In this document: positions 20,522 to 29,352 of the stretch, one piece after another
Layout: every line of letters begins with the position of its first letter
Position numbering within the stretch: the first letter of the stretch is position 1
DNA from: an unidentified eubacterium SCB49
Lineage (GTDB): Bacteria; Bacteroidota; Bacteroidia; Flavobacteriales; Flavobacteriaceae
Assembly: GCA_000170815.1 (NCBI GenBank)
Contig: ABCO01000002.1
Coordinates: 1-64,000, forward strand
DNA: 64,000 bases
Direction: 5' to 3'
Notes under the pieces: generated by a model
The model's input: the letters and a program-made list of their open reading frames with translations, nothing else
Databases searched by the model: none
Told to the model about the DNA's origin: nothing
Program-made: the position numbers and the translations under genes

Positions 20522-20899
20522 ATGATAGCAAATCAACATATACATTGGTTTTCTTTAAGCTTCATGGCTACCATGGAGACTAATAGCTATGCATTGCCCC
20601 CAGCGCCAAGCGGCTTTGATTTTCTTAAAGTTCAGGTAGACCAAAAAAATGAAGAGACTAAGAAGACGCTTCAATCTTTAAAAGATTGTATTGTTAAAAA
20701 AGTATATGCGCAAGCTGCATTACTTAAATCTCAAATAGCATTTCTTCAAAAAAGACAGTACCAAAACAATTTAATTGCCAAAGGCTATGATCTAAACAGC
20801 ACAGGCACATCAAACAATACAATTACCATAGCGCACACAAACACAAGCTACACCTTTTTTCATGGTAATTTATCTTCATTAAACTTTCTAAAAAACTAA
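20522..20899 (+). CDS. Hypothetical protein
   Basis: 125 residues. No signal peptide or membrane segment. The centre (about 30-85) is a Lys/Gln-rich helical, probably coiled-coil segment with one Cys, and the C-terminal third is Ser/Thr/Asn-rich. ATGs at 20564 and 20573 could be the true starts. No family is recognised. A good promoter box 38 bases upstream supports expression. It lies between the DUF2795 terminator and secA. Confidence 0.5.
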   Translation: MIANQHIHWFSLSFMATMETNSYALPPAPSGFDFLKVQVDQKNEETKKTLQSLKDCIVKKVYAQAALLKSQIAFLQKRQYQNNLIAKGYDLNSTGTSNNTITIAHTNTSYTFFHGNLSSLNFLKN

Positions 20900-21042
20900 T
20901 TGAAAACCAAGCTTTACAAATAGTAGAGCATCGTGTTATTCAATAAAAAACGCACATGAATTAAACCTTGTGCATTACTCAAAACTTAATATAATAAATA
21001 GTGCACCACTAATTTTAGTGCACTTAAAAAAAGAATACATAC

Positions 21043-24000
21043 ATGGCATTTTTAGATAATATTTTAAAAATATTCGTTGGAGATAAATCCAAACAAGACA
21101 TTAGCGCAATACAACCTTATGTTGACAAAATAAAAGGCTTTGAAAAAGCAATGAGCGCATTGTCTATAGATGAGCTAAGAGCCAAGTCAGATTATTTCAG
21201 AAACAAAATAAAAGAAGATCAATCTGCACTTCAATCTAAAGTTGACGCTCTAAGAATAGACGCAGATAAAGAAGAAGATATTGACAAAAAAGAAGACATC
21301 TACAACGAAATAGATGCTGTTAAAAAAGAAATGTATGAAGTAGAAAAAAATACTTTAGACACGATTCTTCCAGAGGCATTTGCGGTAATGAAAGAAACAG
21401 CGCGTCGTTTTACTGAAAACGAAACACTTACTGTAACAGCGACTGCTTATGACCGTGAGTTAAGTGCAGAAAAAGCATACATCACTCTTGATGGTGATAA
21501 AGCAATATATCAAAACACTTGGAATGCTGCTGGTAAAGATATTACTTGGGATATGGTACACTATGATGTACAACTTATAGGTGGTGTAGCATTACACCAA
21601 GGTAAAGTAGCAGAAATGCACACGGGAGAAGGTAAAACACTTGTTGCAACCTTACCGGTTTACCTTAATGCACTTGCAGGTCACGGTGTACACTTAGTAA
21701 CAGTAAATGATTACCTAGCAAAACGTGATAGCGCTTGGATGGCTCCTATTTTCCAATTTCATGGAATGAGTATAGACTGTATAGATTATCACAGACCAAA
21801 TAGTGATGAACGTCGTGCCGCTTATAATGCAGATATTACTTACGGAACAAATAACGAATTTGGTTTTGACTACCTTAGAGATAACATGGCACACGCCACT
21901 GGAGATCTTGTACAACGTCCACACCACTACGCCATTGTCGATGAGGTAGATAGTGTTTTAATTGATGATGCAAGAACACCATTAATTATCTCTGGTCAAG
22001 TAACCGATGGAGATCGTCACGAGTTTAATGAGCTGAAGCCAAAAATTCAAAACATTGTAGATGTACAGCGTAAATATCTTACAGGTGTATTATCTGAAGC
22101 TAAAAAACTAATAAAACAAGGAGACACTAAAGAAGGTGGTTTCCAATTATTAAGAGTATACAGAGGTTTACCAAAAAACAAAGCCCTTATAAAATTTCTT
22201 TCTGAAGAAGGTGTTCGTCAAATTTTACAGAAAACAGAAAACATTTACATGGCAGACAACAATCGTGAGATGCCAAAAGTTGATGCAGAACTTTACTTTG
22301 TAATCGAAGAAAAGAACAATCAGATAGAACTTACTGATAAAGGTGTAGATTATATTTCTGGAGCAGACGATCCTGATTTCTTTGTGATGCCAGAAATAGG
22401 AATGGAAATTTCTAAAATTGAAAACAAAGGCCTAGAAAAAGAAGAAGAAGCTAAAGAAAAAGAAGAGTTATTTCGCGATTACGGTATAAAAAGCGAACGT
22501 ATCCATGCTCTTAACCAACTGTTAAAAGCATACACTTTATTTGAAAAAGACACACAGTACGTTGTGATGGAGAATAAAGTAATGATTGTAGATGAACAAA
22601 CTGGTCGTATCATGGATGGTCGTCGCTACAGTGACGGTCTTCACCAAGCAATTGAAGCTAAAGAAAATGTAAAAATTGAAGCTTTAACTCAGACCTACGC
22701 AACGGTAACATTACAAAACTATTTTAGAATGTACAAAAAACTGTCTGGTATGACAGGTACAGCAATAACTGAAGCAGGAGAACTTTGGGAAATCTACGAA
22801 CTTGATGTGGTAGAAATTCCGACGAATAGACCTATTGCACGTCACGATAGAGAAGACAAAATTTACAAGACTAAACGTGAAAAATACAATGCCGTTATTG
22901 ATGAAGTAACAGAACTTTCTAAACAAGGTAGACCTGTATTAATCGGTACAACTTCTGTAGAGATTTCTGAATTACTAAGTCGTATGCTAAGTATTCGCAA
23001 TGTTCCGCATAACACGCTTAATGCAAAAATGCACAAGAAAGAAGCAGATATTGTTGCTGAAGCAGGTAATCCTGGGGTAGTAACTATCGCGACAAACATG
23101 GCGGGACGTGGTACAGATATTAAATTAAGTGATGCTGTTAAAAAAGCAGGCGGACTTGCCATTGTAGGTACAGAGCGTCACGACTCTAGACGTGTTGACA
23201 GACAGTTAAGAGGTCGTTCTGGTCGTCAAGGAGATCCAGGAAGCTCACAGTTTTATGTATCGCTAGAAGACAATTTAATGCGTCTTTTTGGTAGTGAGCG
23301 CATTGCTAAGATGATGGATAAAATGGGATTAAAAGAAGGTGAAGTAATTCAGCATTCTATGATTTCAAAATCTATTGAACGTGCACAAAAGAAAGTTGAA
23401 GAAAACAACTTTGGGGTTCGTAAGAGACTTTTAGAATATGATGATGTAATGAACGCACAACGTGAAGTAGTTTACAAGCGTCGTTACAATGCTCTTTTTG
23501 GTGAAAGACTAAGAGTTGACATTGCAAATATGGTGTATGATACTGCTGAAATAATTACAGAATCAAACAAAGCTGCTCAAGACTATAAAAACTTTGAGTT
23601 CGAATTAATTAGATACTTCTCTACAAGCTCTCCTGTTACCGAGGCTGAATTTGAGAAGCTATCAAGTCAAAACATTACAGGTAAGGTGTACAAAGCCGCT
23701 TTTGCTCATTACAGAGAAAAAATGGAACGTAACGCTGAGATGGCTTTTCCAGTGATTAAAAATGTGTATGAAACGCAAGCAGATAAATACAAGCGTATTT
23801 TAGTGCCATTTACAGATGGTGTAAAAACACTAAACGTTGCTACAGATCTTGAGAAAGCATACAATACAGAAGGGAAACAACTAATCACAGATTTTGAAAA
23901 GAATATCACACTTGCAATTATTGATGATTCTTGGAAAACACACCTTCGTAAAATGGATGAGTTAAAGCAGTCAGTTCAACTTGCCGTTCACGAGCAGAAA

Positions 24001-24396
24001 GATCCATTATTGATCTATAAGTTTGAAGCTTTTGAACTGTTTAAAAAGATGATCGAAAAAGTAAATAAGGAGGTATTATCATTCTTATTTAAAGGAGAGT
24101 TACCAAAAGAGAATCAACAACAAATACAAGAAGCGCGTGAGGTAAGACGCGAACAAACTCAAGAACAAAAAGCAGAAATACAGAATCTTGACGAACGTGC
24201 TGCAGAGTCTAGACAAGCAGGACAAACGCAACCGCAACGTGCTCAAGTAACAGAAACCATTACACGCGAAATGCCTAAAATAGGTCGTAATGATAAGGTT
24301 ACTATCAAACACGTAATGAGCGGTGAGACTAAAGATGTAAAGTACAAACAAGCCCTACCTCTAATTTCAAAAGGAGAATGGGTGTTAGTTGACTAA
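21043..24396 (+). CDS. secA: Preprotein translocase ATPase SecA
   Basis: Cytoplasmic motor that drives proteins through SecYEG. The 1117-residue protein is longer than the E. coli form (about 900), mainly because of insertions in the N-terminal motor region that are usual in Bacteroidota. Seen are Walker A MHTGEGKT near 193-200, the VDEVDSVLIDDARTPLI Walker B block near 300, and the second motor domain with GTTSVE, TNMAGRGTDI and RQLRGRSGRQGDPG. The C-terminus lacks the Cys-rich zinc/SecB-binding tail of proteobacterial SecA and ends instead in a short basic-acidic domain (IGRNDKVTIKHV to the end). A GTGCAC-type inverted repeat (21001-21023) and an A run lie just upstream. Confidence 0.97.
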   Translation: MAFLDNILKIFVGDKSKQDISAIQPYVDKIKGFEKAMSALSIDELRAKSDYFRNKIKEDQSALQSKVDALRIDADKEEDIDKKEDIYNEIDAVKKEMYEVEKNTLDTILPEAFAVMKETARRFTENETLTVTATAYDRELSAEKAYITLDGDKAIYQNTWNAAGKDITWDMVHYDVQLIGGVALHQGKVAEMHTGEGKTLVATLPVYLNALAGHGVHLVTVNDYLAKRDSAWMAPIFQFHGMSIDCIDYHRPNSDERRAAYNADITYGTNNEFGFDYLRDNMAHATGDLVQRPHHYAIVDEVDSVLIDDARTPLIISGQVTDGDRHEFNELKPKIQNIVDVQRKYLTGVLSEAKKLIKQGDTKEGGFQLLRVYRGLPKNKALIKFLSEEGVRQILQKTENIYMADNNREMPKVDAELYFVIEEKNNQIELTDKGVDYISGADDPDFFVMPEIGMEISKIENKGLEKEEEAKEKEELFRDYGIKSERIHALNQLLKAYTLFEKDTQYVVMENKVMIVDEQTGRIMDGRRYSDGLHQAIEAKENVKIEALTQTYATVTLQNYFRMYKKLSGMTGTAITEAGELWEIYELDVVEIPTNRPIARHDREDKIYKTKREKYNAVIDEVTELSKQGRPVLIGTTSVEISELLSRMLSIRNVPHNTLNAKMHKKEADIVAEAGNPGVVTIATNMAGRGTDIKLSDAVKKAGGLAIVGTERHDSRRVDRQLRGRSGRQGDPGSSQFYVSLEDNLMRLFGSERIAKMMDKMGLKEGEVIQHSMISKSIERAQKKVEENNFGVRKRLLEYDDVMNAQREVVYKRRYNALFGERLRVDIANMVYDTAEIITESNKAAQDYKNFEFELIRYFSTSSPVTEAEFEKLSSQNITGKVYKAAFAHYREKMERNAEMAFPVIKNVYETQADKYKRILVPFTDGVKTLNVATDLEKAYNTEGKQLITDFEKNITLAIIDDSWKTHLRKMDELKQSVQLAVHEQKDPLLIYKFEAFELFKKMIEKVNKEVLSFLFKGELPKENQQQIQEAREVRREQTQEQKAEIQNLDERAAESRQAGQTQPQRAQVTETITREMPKIGRNDKVTIKHVMSGETKDVKYKQALPLISKGEWVLVD

Positions 24397-24423
24397 CACA
24401 TTACAAAAGTTTCATATAATTAA

Positions 24424-24461
24424 AAAAGTCCCGATTTCATAGTAATGATCTCGGGACTTTT
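24424..24461 (+). terminator. Terminator downstream of secA
   Basis: A perfect 11-bp stem (AAAAGTCCCGA and its complement), a 16-base loop and a T run. Confidence 0.85.
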
Positions 24462-24542
24462 ATTTTAATATTTCTGAAGCAAAACTAGCTGTGCTTTTTT
24501 AATATCTTTATCAAATTAGTAAAAACACATAATCGCTAATTC

Positions 24543-25046
24543 ATGAACGTTTACACAAAGATTAGACTCGCTCTTAAATGGGCCATCATTTTTACCATCA
24601 TGTCACTTGCCTGGATGTTACTTGAAAAAACATTAGGTTGGCACGACGAAGGGATTGCTGACCATAAATGGCTAACGCTCTTCTTTCTACCATTTAGTTT
24701 AATCATGTACTGGCTTGCCATGCGAGAAATACGTAGAAGAGTTTACCAAAAGGAAATTACTTGGGGACAAAGTTTTGTATCTGGTTTAATCCTTACCGTT
24801 TTTATTGTATTACTATCGCCAATAGCCCAATTTATAACACACAATTATATAACACCAGAGTATTTTGAGACAGTTATCAATTATTCTGTCACTAACGATT
24901 TGATGAAAATAGAAGAAGCAAACAATTACTTTAACATAAATAACTACAGATGGCAAGCAGCAATAGGCGCTTTTGTAGGAGGCACTATCACAGCCGCAAT
25001 CTTAGCTTTATTTTTAAGAACAGCGCATAAAAAAAAGCTTGACTAG
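24543..25046 (+). CDS. DUF4199 family membrane protein
   Basis: 167 residues with four predicted membrane helices (about 13-28, 44-60, 78-96 and 137-158). The arrangement and the FVSGLILTVF / GAFVGGTITAAI helices fit DUF4199, a Bacteroidota-restricted inner-membrane family of unknown role. A TATCTTTA box at 24503-24510 is a plausible promoter. The last codons and the stop are placed within the terminator hairpin: the TAG is in the loop. Confidence 0.85.
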   Translation: MNVYTKIRLALKWAIIFTIMSLAWMLLEKTLGWHDEGIADHKWLTLFFLPFSLIMYWLAMREIRRRVYQKEITWGQSFVSGLILTVFIVLLSPIAQFITHNYITPEYFETVINYSVTNDLMKIEEANNYFNINNYRWQAAIGAFVGGTITAAILALFLRTAHKKKLD

Positions 25047-25056
25047 CAAGCTTTTT
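25032..25056 (+). terminator. Terminator overlapping the DUF4199 stop codon
   Basis: A perfect 10-bp stem (AAAAAGCTTG and its complement) with the loop ACTAG that contains the stop codon, then a T run. Confidence 0.8.
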
Positions 25057-25078
25057 AAATAATAACGCAATATCTATT

Positions 25079-26401
25079 TTATTGTAATACTAGATTACTA
25101 TAAGCAGCACTTATTAAAAGTTCGCGCTCTGCATCTCTAGATTTGTGATAGCCATCTACAAGCACTCTATCATATTGCTTACGCTGGCTTAACTCGATGT
25201 TTTTATTATATCTCAAGCTAGAGCGTTTTCCATTAAAAGAAACGTTAAAAGCAGAAGAAGGTGTTACAATAGCCGTATTTGTATTATCAAGCTGTAAATC
25301 TATTTTCTTAAAATTATCGTTTACATTATCAATGCGTAGGGTTCCAAATGCAGAAGATATTTTAGCACTTGTACCTAATGTCCCAATAATAACACCACTA
25401 GAGTTTGAGGTCAGGTTAATTTCACCAACAGTGTTTAATGTCACTCGATCCACAAATTTTACATACAATTTCCCATTTTTCCAATCATTAATTACAACAG
25501 GCGCATACGCTGCATTAATATTAGTTTCGTCCCCATCAATACTTTCTGCTTTAAAAGGTGCATAATTAAGGGTTGCTTTTACATTACTCGCACTTGCCAT
25601 TCTAATTTCACCGTGACGCACATTAATTTCTGTAGCTGTCTTTTTAGGCATTCTAATAATTAAGGTTTTTTTACCTACAGGTCTTCTTTTAATGACTTTA
25701 TTAGAAGACCCTTCAATAATATAGGTTTTATTCCCATTAGCATCTGTAACTACTTTTTGAGTGTAGTCCATCCCATTGTTTTTAAATTGCTCTTCCATCT
25801 TTTTCATAGCCCCCTCCATCTGGCTCTCCATCTCTTTCATTCTATCTTCACTGGTCATTCCTTCTTTTTCTACCCCTAACATTTTTTTCTCAAAAGCCTC
25901 CATATACGCTTGAGGGTTTTTCTGAAAAGCTTCATAATCAAAGTTCATTCCGCTCATTTGTGACAACATACCTTCAGGCATCCCTGGTGTAGAAAACATA
26001 GAAGAATGGCTCGCAAAAAAATCTGACATAAAAGGATCTGTAAAAGACATACCACTTAAAGCATCCATTCTTGGATCATTAAAAGGGCCTCCCATAGGTC
26101 TATTTAAAGATGTAACAGTTACTTCTTTATCGTTCTCAGATATAGAAAACTCCCATTCATCAAATAGCTGTTGTTTCTCTTCTGCAGAGAGGTCGTCCCC
26201 ATCAATAAGCGCTTCAATCTCAATCTTGTCTTTATCCCAACTTTCAAAAATAATTTGAGTATAGGCAGTATTCAACTTGACTATTTTATCTGAAGTAGCT
26301 TTATAGCTTTCCACATATTTTTTCTGCCCGAAAACAGAAATCGAAACTAACAATACGGCTAAAACCGTAAGGCTATGCTTGTATTGAATTAAATTGTTCA
26401 T
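25079..26401 (-). CDS. Exported DUF4097-like protein with a Met-rich insertion
   Basis: 440 residues with a signal peptide ending near VFGQ. An N-terminal beta strand block (VKLNTAYTQIIFESWDKDKI) and a C-terminal series of short beta repeats (LIIRMPKKTATEINVRHGEIRM, LNYAPFKAE and so on) resemble the DUF4097/adhesin-like beta-solenoid group. Between them (about 100-215) is a segment with about 18 methionines in PMGG, GMPEGM, QMSGM and KKMEE contexts plus a charged helical part. It is the third gene of an ECF sigma factor operon and overlaps the second gene by 29 bases. It may be a target or sensor of that system; this is inference. Confidence 0.75.
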   Translation of the reverse strand: MNNLIQYKHSLTVLAVLLVSISVFGQKKYVESYKATSDKIVKLNTAYTQIIFESWDKDKIEIEALIDGDDLSAEEKQQLFDEWEFSISENDKEVTVTSLNRPMGGPFNDPRMDALSGMSFTDPFMSDFFASHSSMFSTPGMPEGMLSQMSGMNFDYEAFQKNPQAYMEAFEKKMLGVEKEGMTSEDRMKEMESQMEGAMKKMEEQFKNNGMDYTQKVVTDANGNKTYIIEGSSNKVIKRRPVGKKTLIIRMPKKTATEINVRHGEIRMASASNVKATLNYAPFKAESIDGDETNINAAYAPVVINDWKNGKLYVKFVDRVTLNTVGEINLTSNSSGVIIGTLGTSAKISSAFGTLRIDNVNDNFKKIDLQLDNTNTAIVTPSSAFNVSFNGKRSSLRYNKNIELSQRKQYDRVLVDGYHKSRDAERELLISAAYSNLVLQ

Positions 26402-26960
26402 TATTTTGATTTTTAAGTTCTTTTAATTTTTCTTTAAGTTTGAATAGCAACTCTAATCTAAATTTTAAATTATCTATTTGCGCAGTCAAAGTAGCTTCTG
26501 TAGGTCCTACTTCTGCCATCTCTATGCTCAACTGCTTATAAGCATTATCTAGATCTCCTAATCGTTGCATATAGCCATCTACCAACTCTTGATTTTCTTC
26601 AGAAAACTCAAGAGAAGCTAGTTGCACATTTATACTTGTTTTATAAAAGTTTTCAATCTGCTTAAGTTCTGGCGAAATATCTGCCATTGTCACTTGCTTA
26701 TCAACTTCGGTAACGGTATCAGCATCTACCATTTCTACTCCATCTATTGAAGGTGTATTTATAGCATTCCAGCCAAAAAAGCCTAATCCTATAATCAGCA
26801 TTGCTGCTACAGCCCATTGTATCCAAGGTGTTTTTGTTTTTTGTTTCTCTGTGCCAAACTCTTTAGCAAGCATAGCAGCAAAGCGATCTTCATGACCTGC
26901 AGATAACTGTTGTTTTTCATCTGGCGCATTGCGCATCATTTCTCTAAGATCCTGTTTCAT
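26373..26960 (-). CDS. Probable anti-sigma-factor-like membrane protein
   Basis: 195 residues from the ATG at 26960, which overlaps the end of the sigma factor gene by 17 bases; a longer frame inside the sigma gene is not credible. The N-terminal about 60 residues are soluble (MKQDLREMMRNAPDE...), then one membrane helix (about 66-84, WAVAAMLIIGLGFFGW). The C-terminal part is periplasmic and helical, with a probable coiled coil. Topology and position directly after an ECF sigma factor suggest it binds that sigma factor, but no zinc HxxxCxxC signature is present. Confidence 0.75.
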   Translation of the reverse strand: MKQDLREMMRNAPDEKQQLSAGHEDRFAAMLAKEFGTEKQKTKTPWIQWAVAAMLIIGLGFFGWNAINTPSIDGVEMVDADTVTEVDKQVTMADISPELKQIENFYKTSINVQLASLEFSEENQELVDGYMQRLGDLDNAYKQLSIEMAEVGPTEATLTAQIDNLKFRLELLFKLKEKLKELKNQNNEQFNSIQA

Positions 26961-27489
26961 ATCGTAAATGTTTAAGTGTTTCTTTAAGCTGAATACGTCC
27001 TCTGTGTAAAATGGTACGTGATGTATTCTCACTCATATTCATTATCTCTCCTATTTCTTGATGGTCATATCCTTCCAGCAAATACATTTGTATCACTATC
27101 CTGTATTTATCTGGTAACGCAGCGATCGCATTTTTAACCTCATCGATGGTACTTGAGTCTGCAATATCCCAATCGTTTTCTTCTTCTGCGATATACCCTA
27201 CTTCTTCATTAAGCTGGGTTAATTGCATTTTTTGTGCCTTAATAGCGTCAAGACACGTGTTAATAACAATACGCTTTAACCATGCTCCAAAAGTCACCTC
27301 GCCGCTAAATTGGTGTATTTTTTTGAACGCCTTAATAAACCCTTCCTGCATGGCGTCTTCTGCTGCGGCTGTATTTTTCATATACCTATTGGCTATGATA
27401 AACATACCGTTGCTATACTGCTTATAAAGCTGCATTTGCGCCCGTTGGCTATTGTTTTTACACTGTTCTACAAGTAATTGCTCAGACAA
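26944..27489 (-). CDS. ECF-type RNA polymerase sigma factor
   Basis: 181 residues with sigma region 2 (NRYMKNTAAAEDAMQEGFIK, about 33-60) and region 4 (LPDKYRIVIQMYLLEGYDHQEIGEIMNMSENTSRTILHRGR, about 120-165). There are no regions 1 or 3, so it belongs to the extracytoplasmic-function group. It heads a minus-strand operon with a single-helix membrane protein and an exported Met-rich protein, the usual layout for an envelope-stress sigma factor and its regulator. Overlapping reading frames imply coupled translation. Confidence 0.92.
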   Translation of the reverse strand: MSEQLLVEQCKNNSQRAQMQLYKQYSNGMFIIANRYMKNTAAAEDAMQEGFIKAFKKIHQFSGEVTFGAWLKRIVINTCLDAIKAQKMQLTQLNEEVGYIAEEENDWDIADSSTIDEVKNAIAALPDKYRIVIQMYLLEGYDHQEIGEIMNMSENTSRTILHRGRIQLKETLKHLRYETGS

Positions 27490-27680
27490 TTGTTAGATGG
27501 TTTAGATTGCTGTTCGGATTAAGGACGAAATTTAATTCTCCATGTTTCATAACAACGTTTAATTTTTTAATATTTCAGAAATTAGTATCGTAAGCCGTTT
27601 TCCTCTAGTGTTAAAATAGCAAACACCGCGTTAATGATTTACAATACCGTTACATTTTAAACAAATGATTTTTAGAAATA

Positions 27681-27712
27681 AAAAAAGCCCGAAACGATAG
27701 TCCGAGCTTTTT
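27681..27712 (-). terminator. Terminator downstream of the Ohr gene
   Basis: An imperfect hairpin AAAAAAGCCCG...CGAGCTTTTT with flanking A and T runs, 23 bases after the stop at 27735. Confidence 0.65.
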
Positions 27713-27734
27713 CTATTTTATGCTGTAAACTTAA

Positions 27735-28166
27735 TTATTCATCTAAAAGCAAATTAAGCGTCACCGTAATATTGTCACGTGTTGCTTTTGAGAAAGGACA
27801 TATTTCATGAGCACTATTCACTAATCTTTCTCCTGTTTCAAGATCTACTCCTGGTATAAAACAATCTAATGTTGCTTCTAACAAAAAGCCTCCTTTACTG
27901 CTTTCGCAAAAACCAATGGTTGCTTCTATACTTATTTTCTCGTCATCAACATCTATATTTTTTGCCTTTGCGATTGCTTGAACTGCTCCACCAAAACACG
28001 CTGCATATGCTGCACCAAATAATTGTTCTGGGTTTGCACCATCACCACCATCACCGCCCATTGCCTTAGGCACAGACAAGTTAAAGTCTATAGGACCCTC
28101 TTCAGATTTTACTTTTCCGGCTCTACCTCCTACTGCGATTGTAGTTGCTTCATATAATGTTTTCAT
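27735..28166 (-). CDS. ohr: Organic hydroperoxide resistance protein (OsmC/Ohr)
   Basis: Thiol peroxidase that reduces organic hydroperoxides with lipoyl or dithiol partners. 143 residues, normal for Ohr. The peroxidatic Cys is Cys57 in AYAACFGGA and the resolving Cys is Cys123 in EICPFSKATR. The active-site Arg15 region (GGRAG) and the NPEQLF dimer motif are present, which favours Ohr over OsmC. An upstream regulator of the OhrR type is not in the window. It is a single gene with its own terminator, divergent from meaB. Confidence 0.93.
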   Translation of the reverse strand: MKTLYEATTIAVGGRAGKVKSEEGPIDFNLSVPKAMGGDGGDGANPEQLFGAAYAACFGGAVQAIAKAKNIDVDDEKISIEATIGFCESSKGGFLLEATLDCFIPGVDLETGERLVNSAHEICPFSKATRDNITVTLNLLLDE

Positions 28167-28263
28167 TGTTCTGCTATTTTAAAATTAGTTAAGTGTTCAC
28201 AATATACTATGAAGACATTTTTTTTAAAAACAAAGATTCATAAAATTGTCATAAATTCGTAGT

Positions 28264-29340
28264 ATGGGAATTACAGGTAAAAACAACTCGGCATTACATG
28301 AACAAGAAGGTATAGAACAGCCTCAGTCTTTTAATACAACGGCTGCCCAAAAATTAATGCAAAACAGAAAAAAAAAGCAAGAAGTTACACAACTATTTGC
28401 TGGTATAAGAGCAGGTGACAAAACAGCCTTAAGCAGAAGTATTACACTTATAGAAAGTACCGCGCAACACCATCAGGTATTAGCAAAAAAACTCATTGCT
28501 TTATGTTTACCTTATGCAAACAAATCACAACGCATTGGGATTACGGGCGTTCCGGGTGTAGGCAAAAGCACTTTTATAGAATCTTTCGGAAAATTACTTA
28601 CCTCAAAAAAACATAAGGTAGCTGTACTTGCTGTTGACCCAAGTAGCACGTTAAGTAGAGGGAGCATTTTGGGCGATAAAACGAGAATGGAAGAACTTGT
28701 AAAAGATGAGAATGCTTTTATTCGTCCTTCTGCCAGCGGAGACTCCCTAGGTGGCGTGGCTCGTAAAACTCGTGAAACCATTATCCTTTGTGAAGCTGCA
28801 GGTTTTGACACTATAATTATAGAAACCGTAGGTGTGGGACAAAGTGAAACTACCGTTCACTCGATGACAGATTTCTTTTTATTGCTGAAACTTGCAGGTG
28901 CTGGAGATGAGTTACAAGGTATAAAACGCGGTATTATAGAGATGGCAGACAGTATTGTTATTAATAAAGCCGATGGCGAAAATGTGAAAGCGGCAAAGCT
29001 TGCCAAAGTAGAGTTTAATAGAGCGCTCCACCTCTACCCTGCCAAAGAAAGTAATTGGACTCCAAAAACAGTTACCTGTAGTGCCTTAAAAAATGAAGGT
29101 ATTGAAAAAGTCTACGAAATTATTACAGACTACGTAAATCAAACTAAAGCTTCAAAGTACTTTAATCATAAACGTACCGAACAAAATAAGTTCTGGTTAT
29201 TACAAACTATTGAAAGTCAATTAAAAGCTGCATTTTACAACAACCCAAAAATTAAAGAAGCATTAAAAGAACAGCTGGACTTAATAGACAAAAATAAAAC
29301 CACTCCTTTTGAAGCTGCAGAAATGTTGATGAAGCTTTAA
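28264..29340 (+). CDS. meaB: Methylmalonyl-CoA mutase-associated GTPase MeaB
   Basis: G3E-type GTPase chaperone that loads and protects adenosylcobalamin in methylmalonyl-CoA mutase. 358 residues. Walker A is GVPGVGKST at 95-103, followed by VLAVDPSS, the switch region ETVGVGQSE and the base-recognition NKAD. The N-terminal extension (1-40) is somewhat longer than usual, but the ATG is the first in frame after a divergent intergenic space. A TAAATTCG box stands 4 bases before it. It pairs functionally with the adenosyltransferase at 19402. The mutase genes are absent from the window. Confidence 0.95.
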   Translation: MGITGKNNSALHEQEGIEQPQSFNTTAAQKLMQNRKKKQEVTQLFAGIRAGDKTALSRSITLIESTAQHHQVLAKKLIALCLPYANKSQRIGITGVPGVGKSTFIESFGKLLTSKKHKVAVLAVDPSSTLSRGSILGDKTRMEELVKDENAFIRPSASGDSLGGVARKTRETIILCEAAGFDTIIIETVGVGQSETTVHSMTDFFLLLKLAGAGDELQGIKRGIIEMADSIVINKADGENVKAAKLAKVEFNRALHLYPAKESNWTPKTVTCSALKNEGIEKVYEIITDYVNQTKASKYFNHKRTEQNKFWLLQTIESQLKAAFYNNPKIKEALKEQLDLIDKNKTTPFEAAEMLMKL

Positions 29341-29352
29341 TAAAAAAATTTA

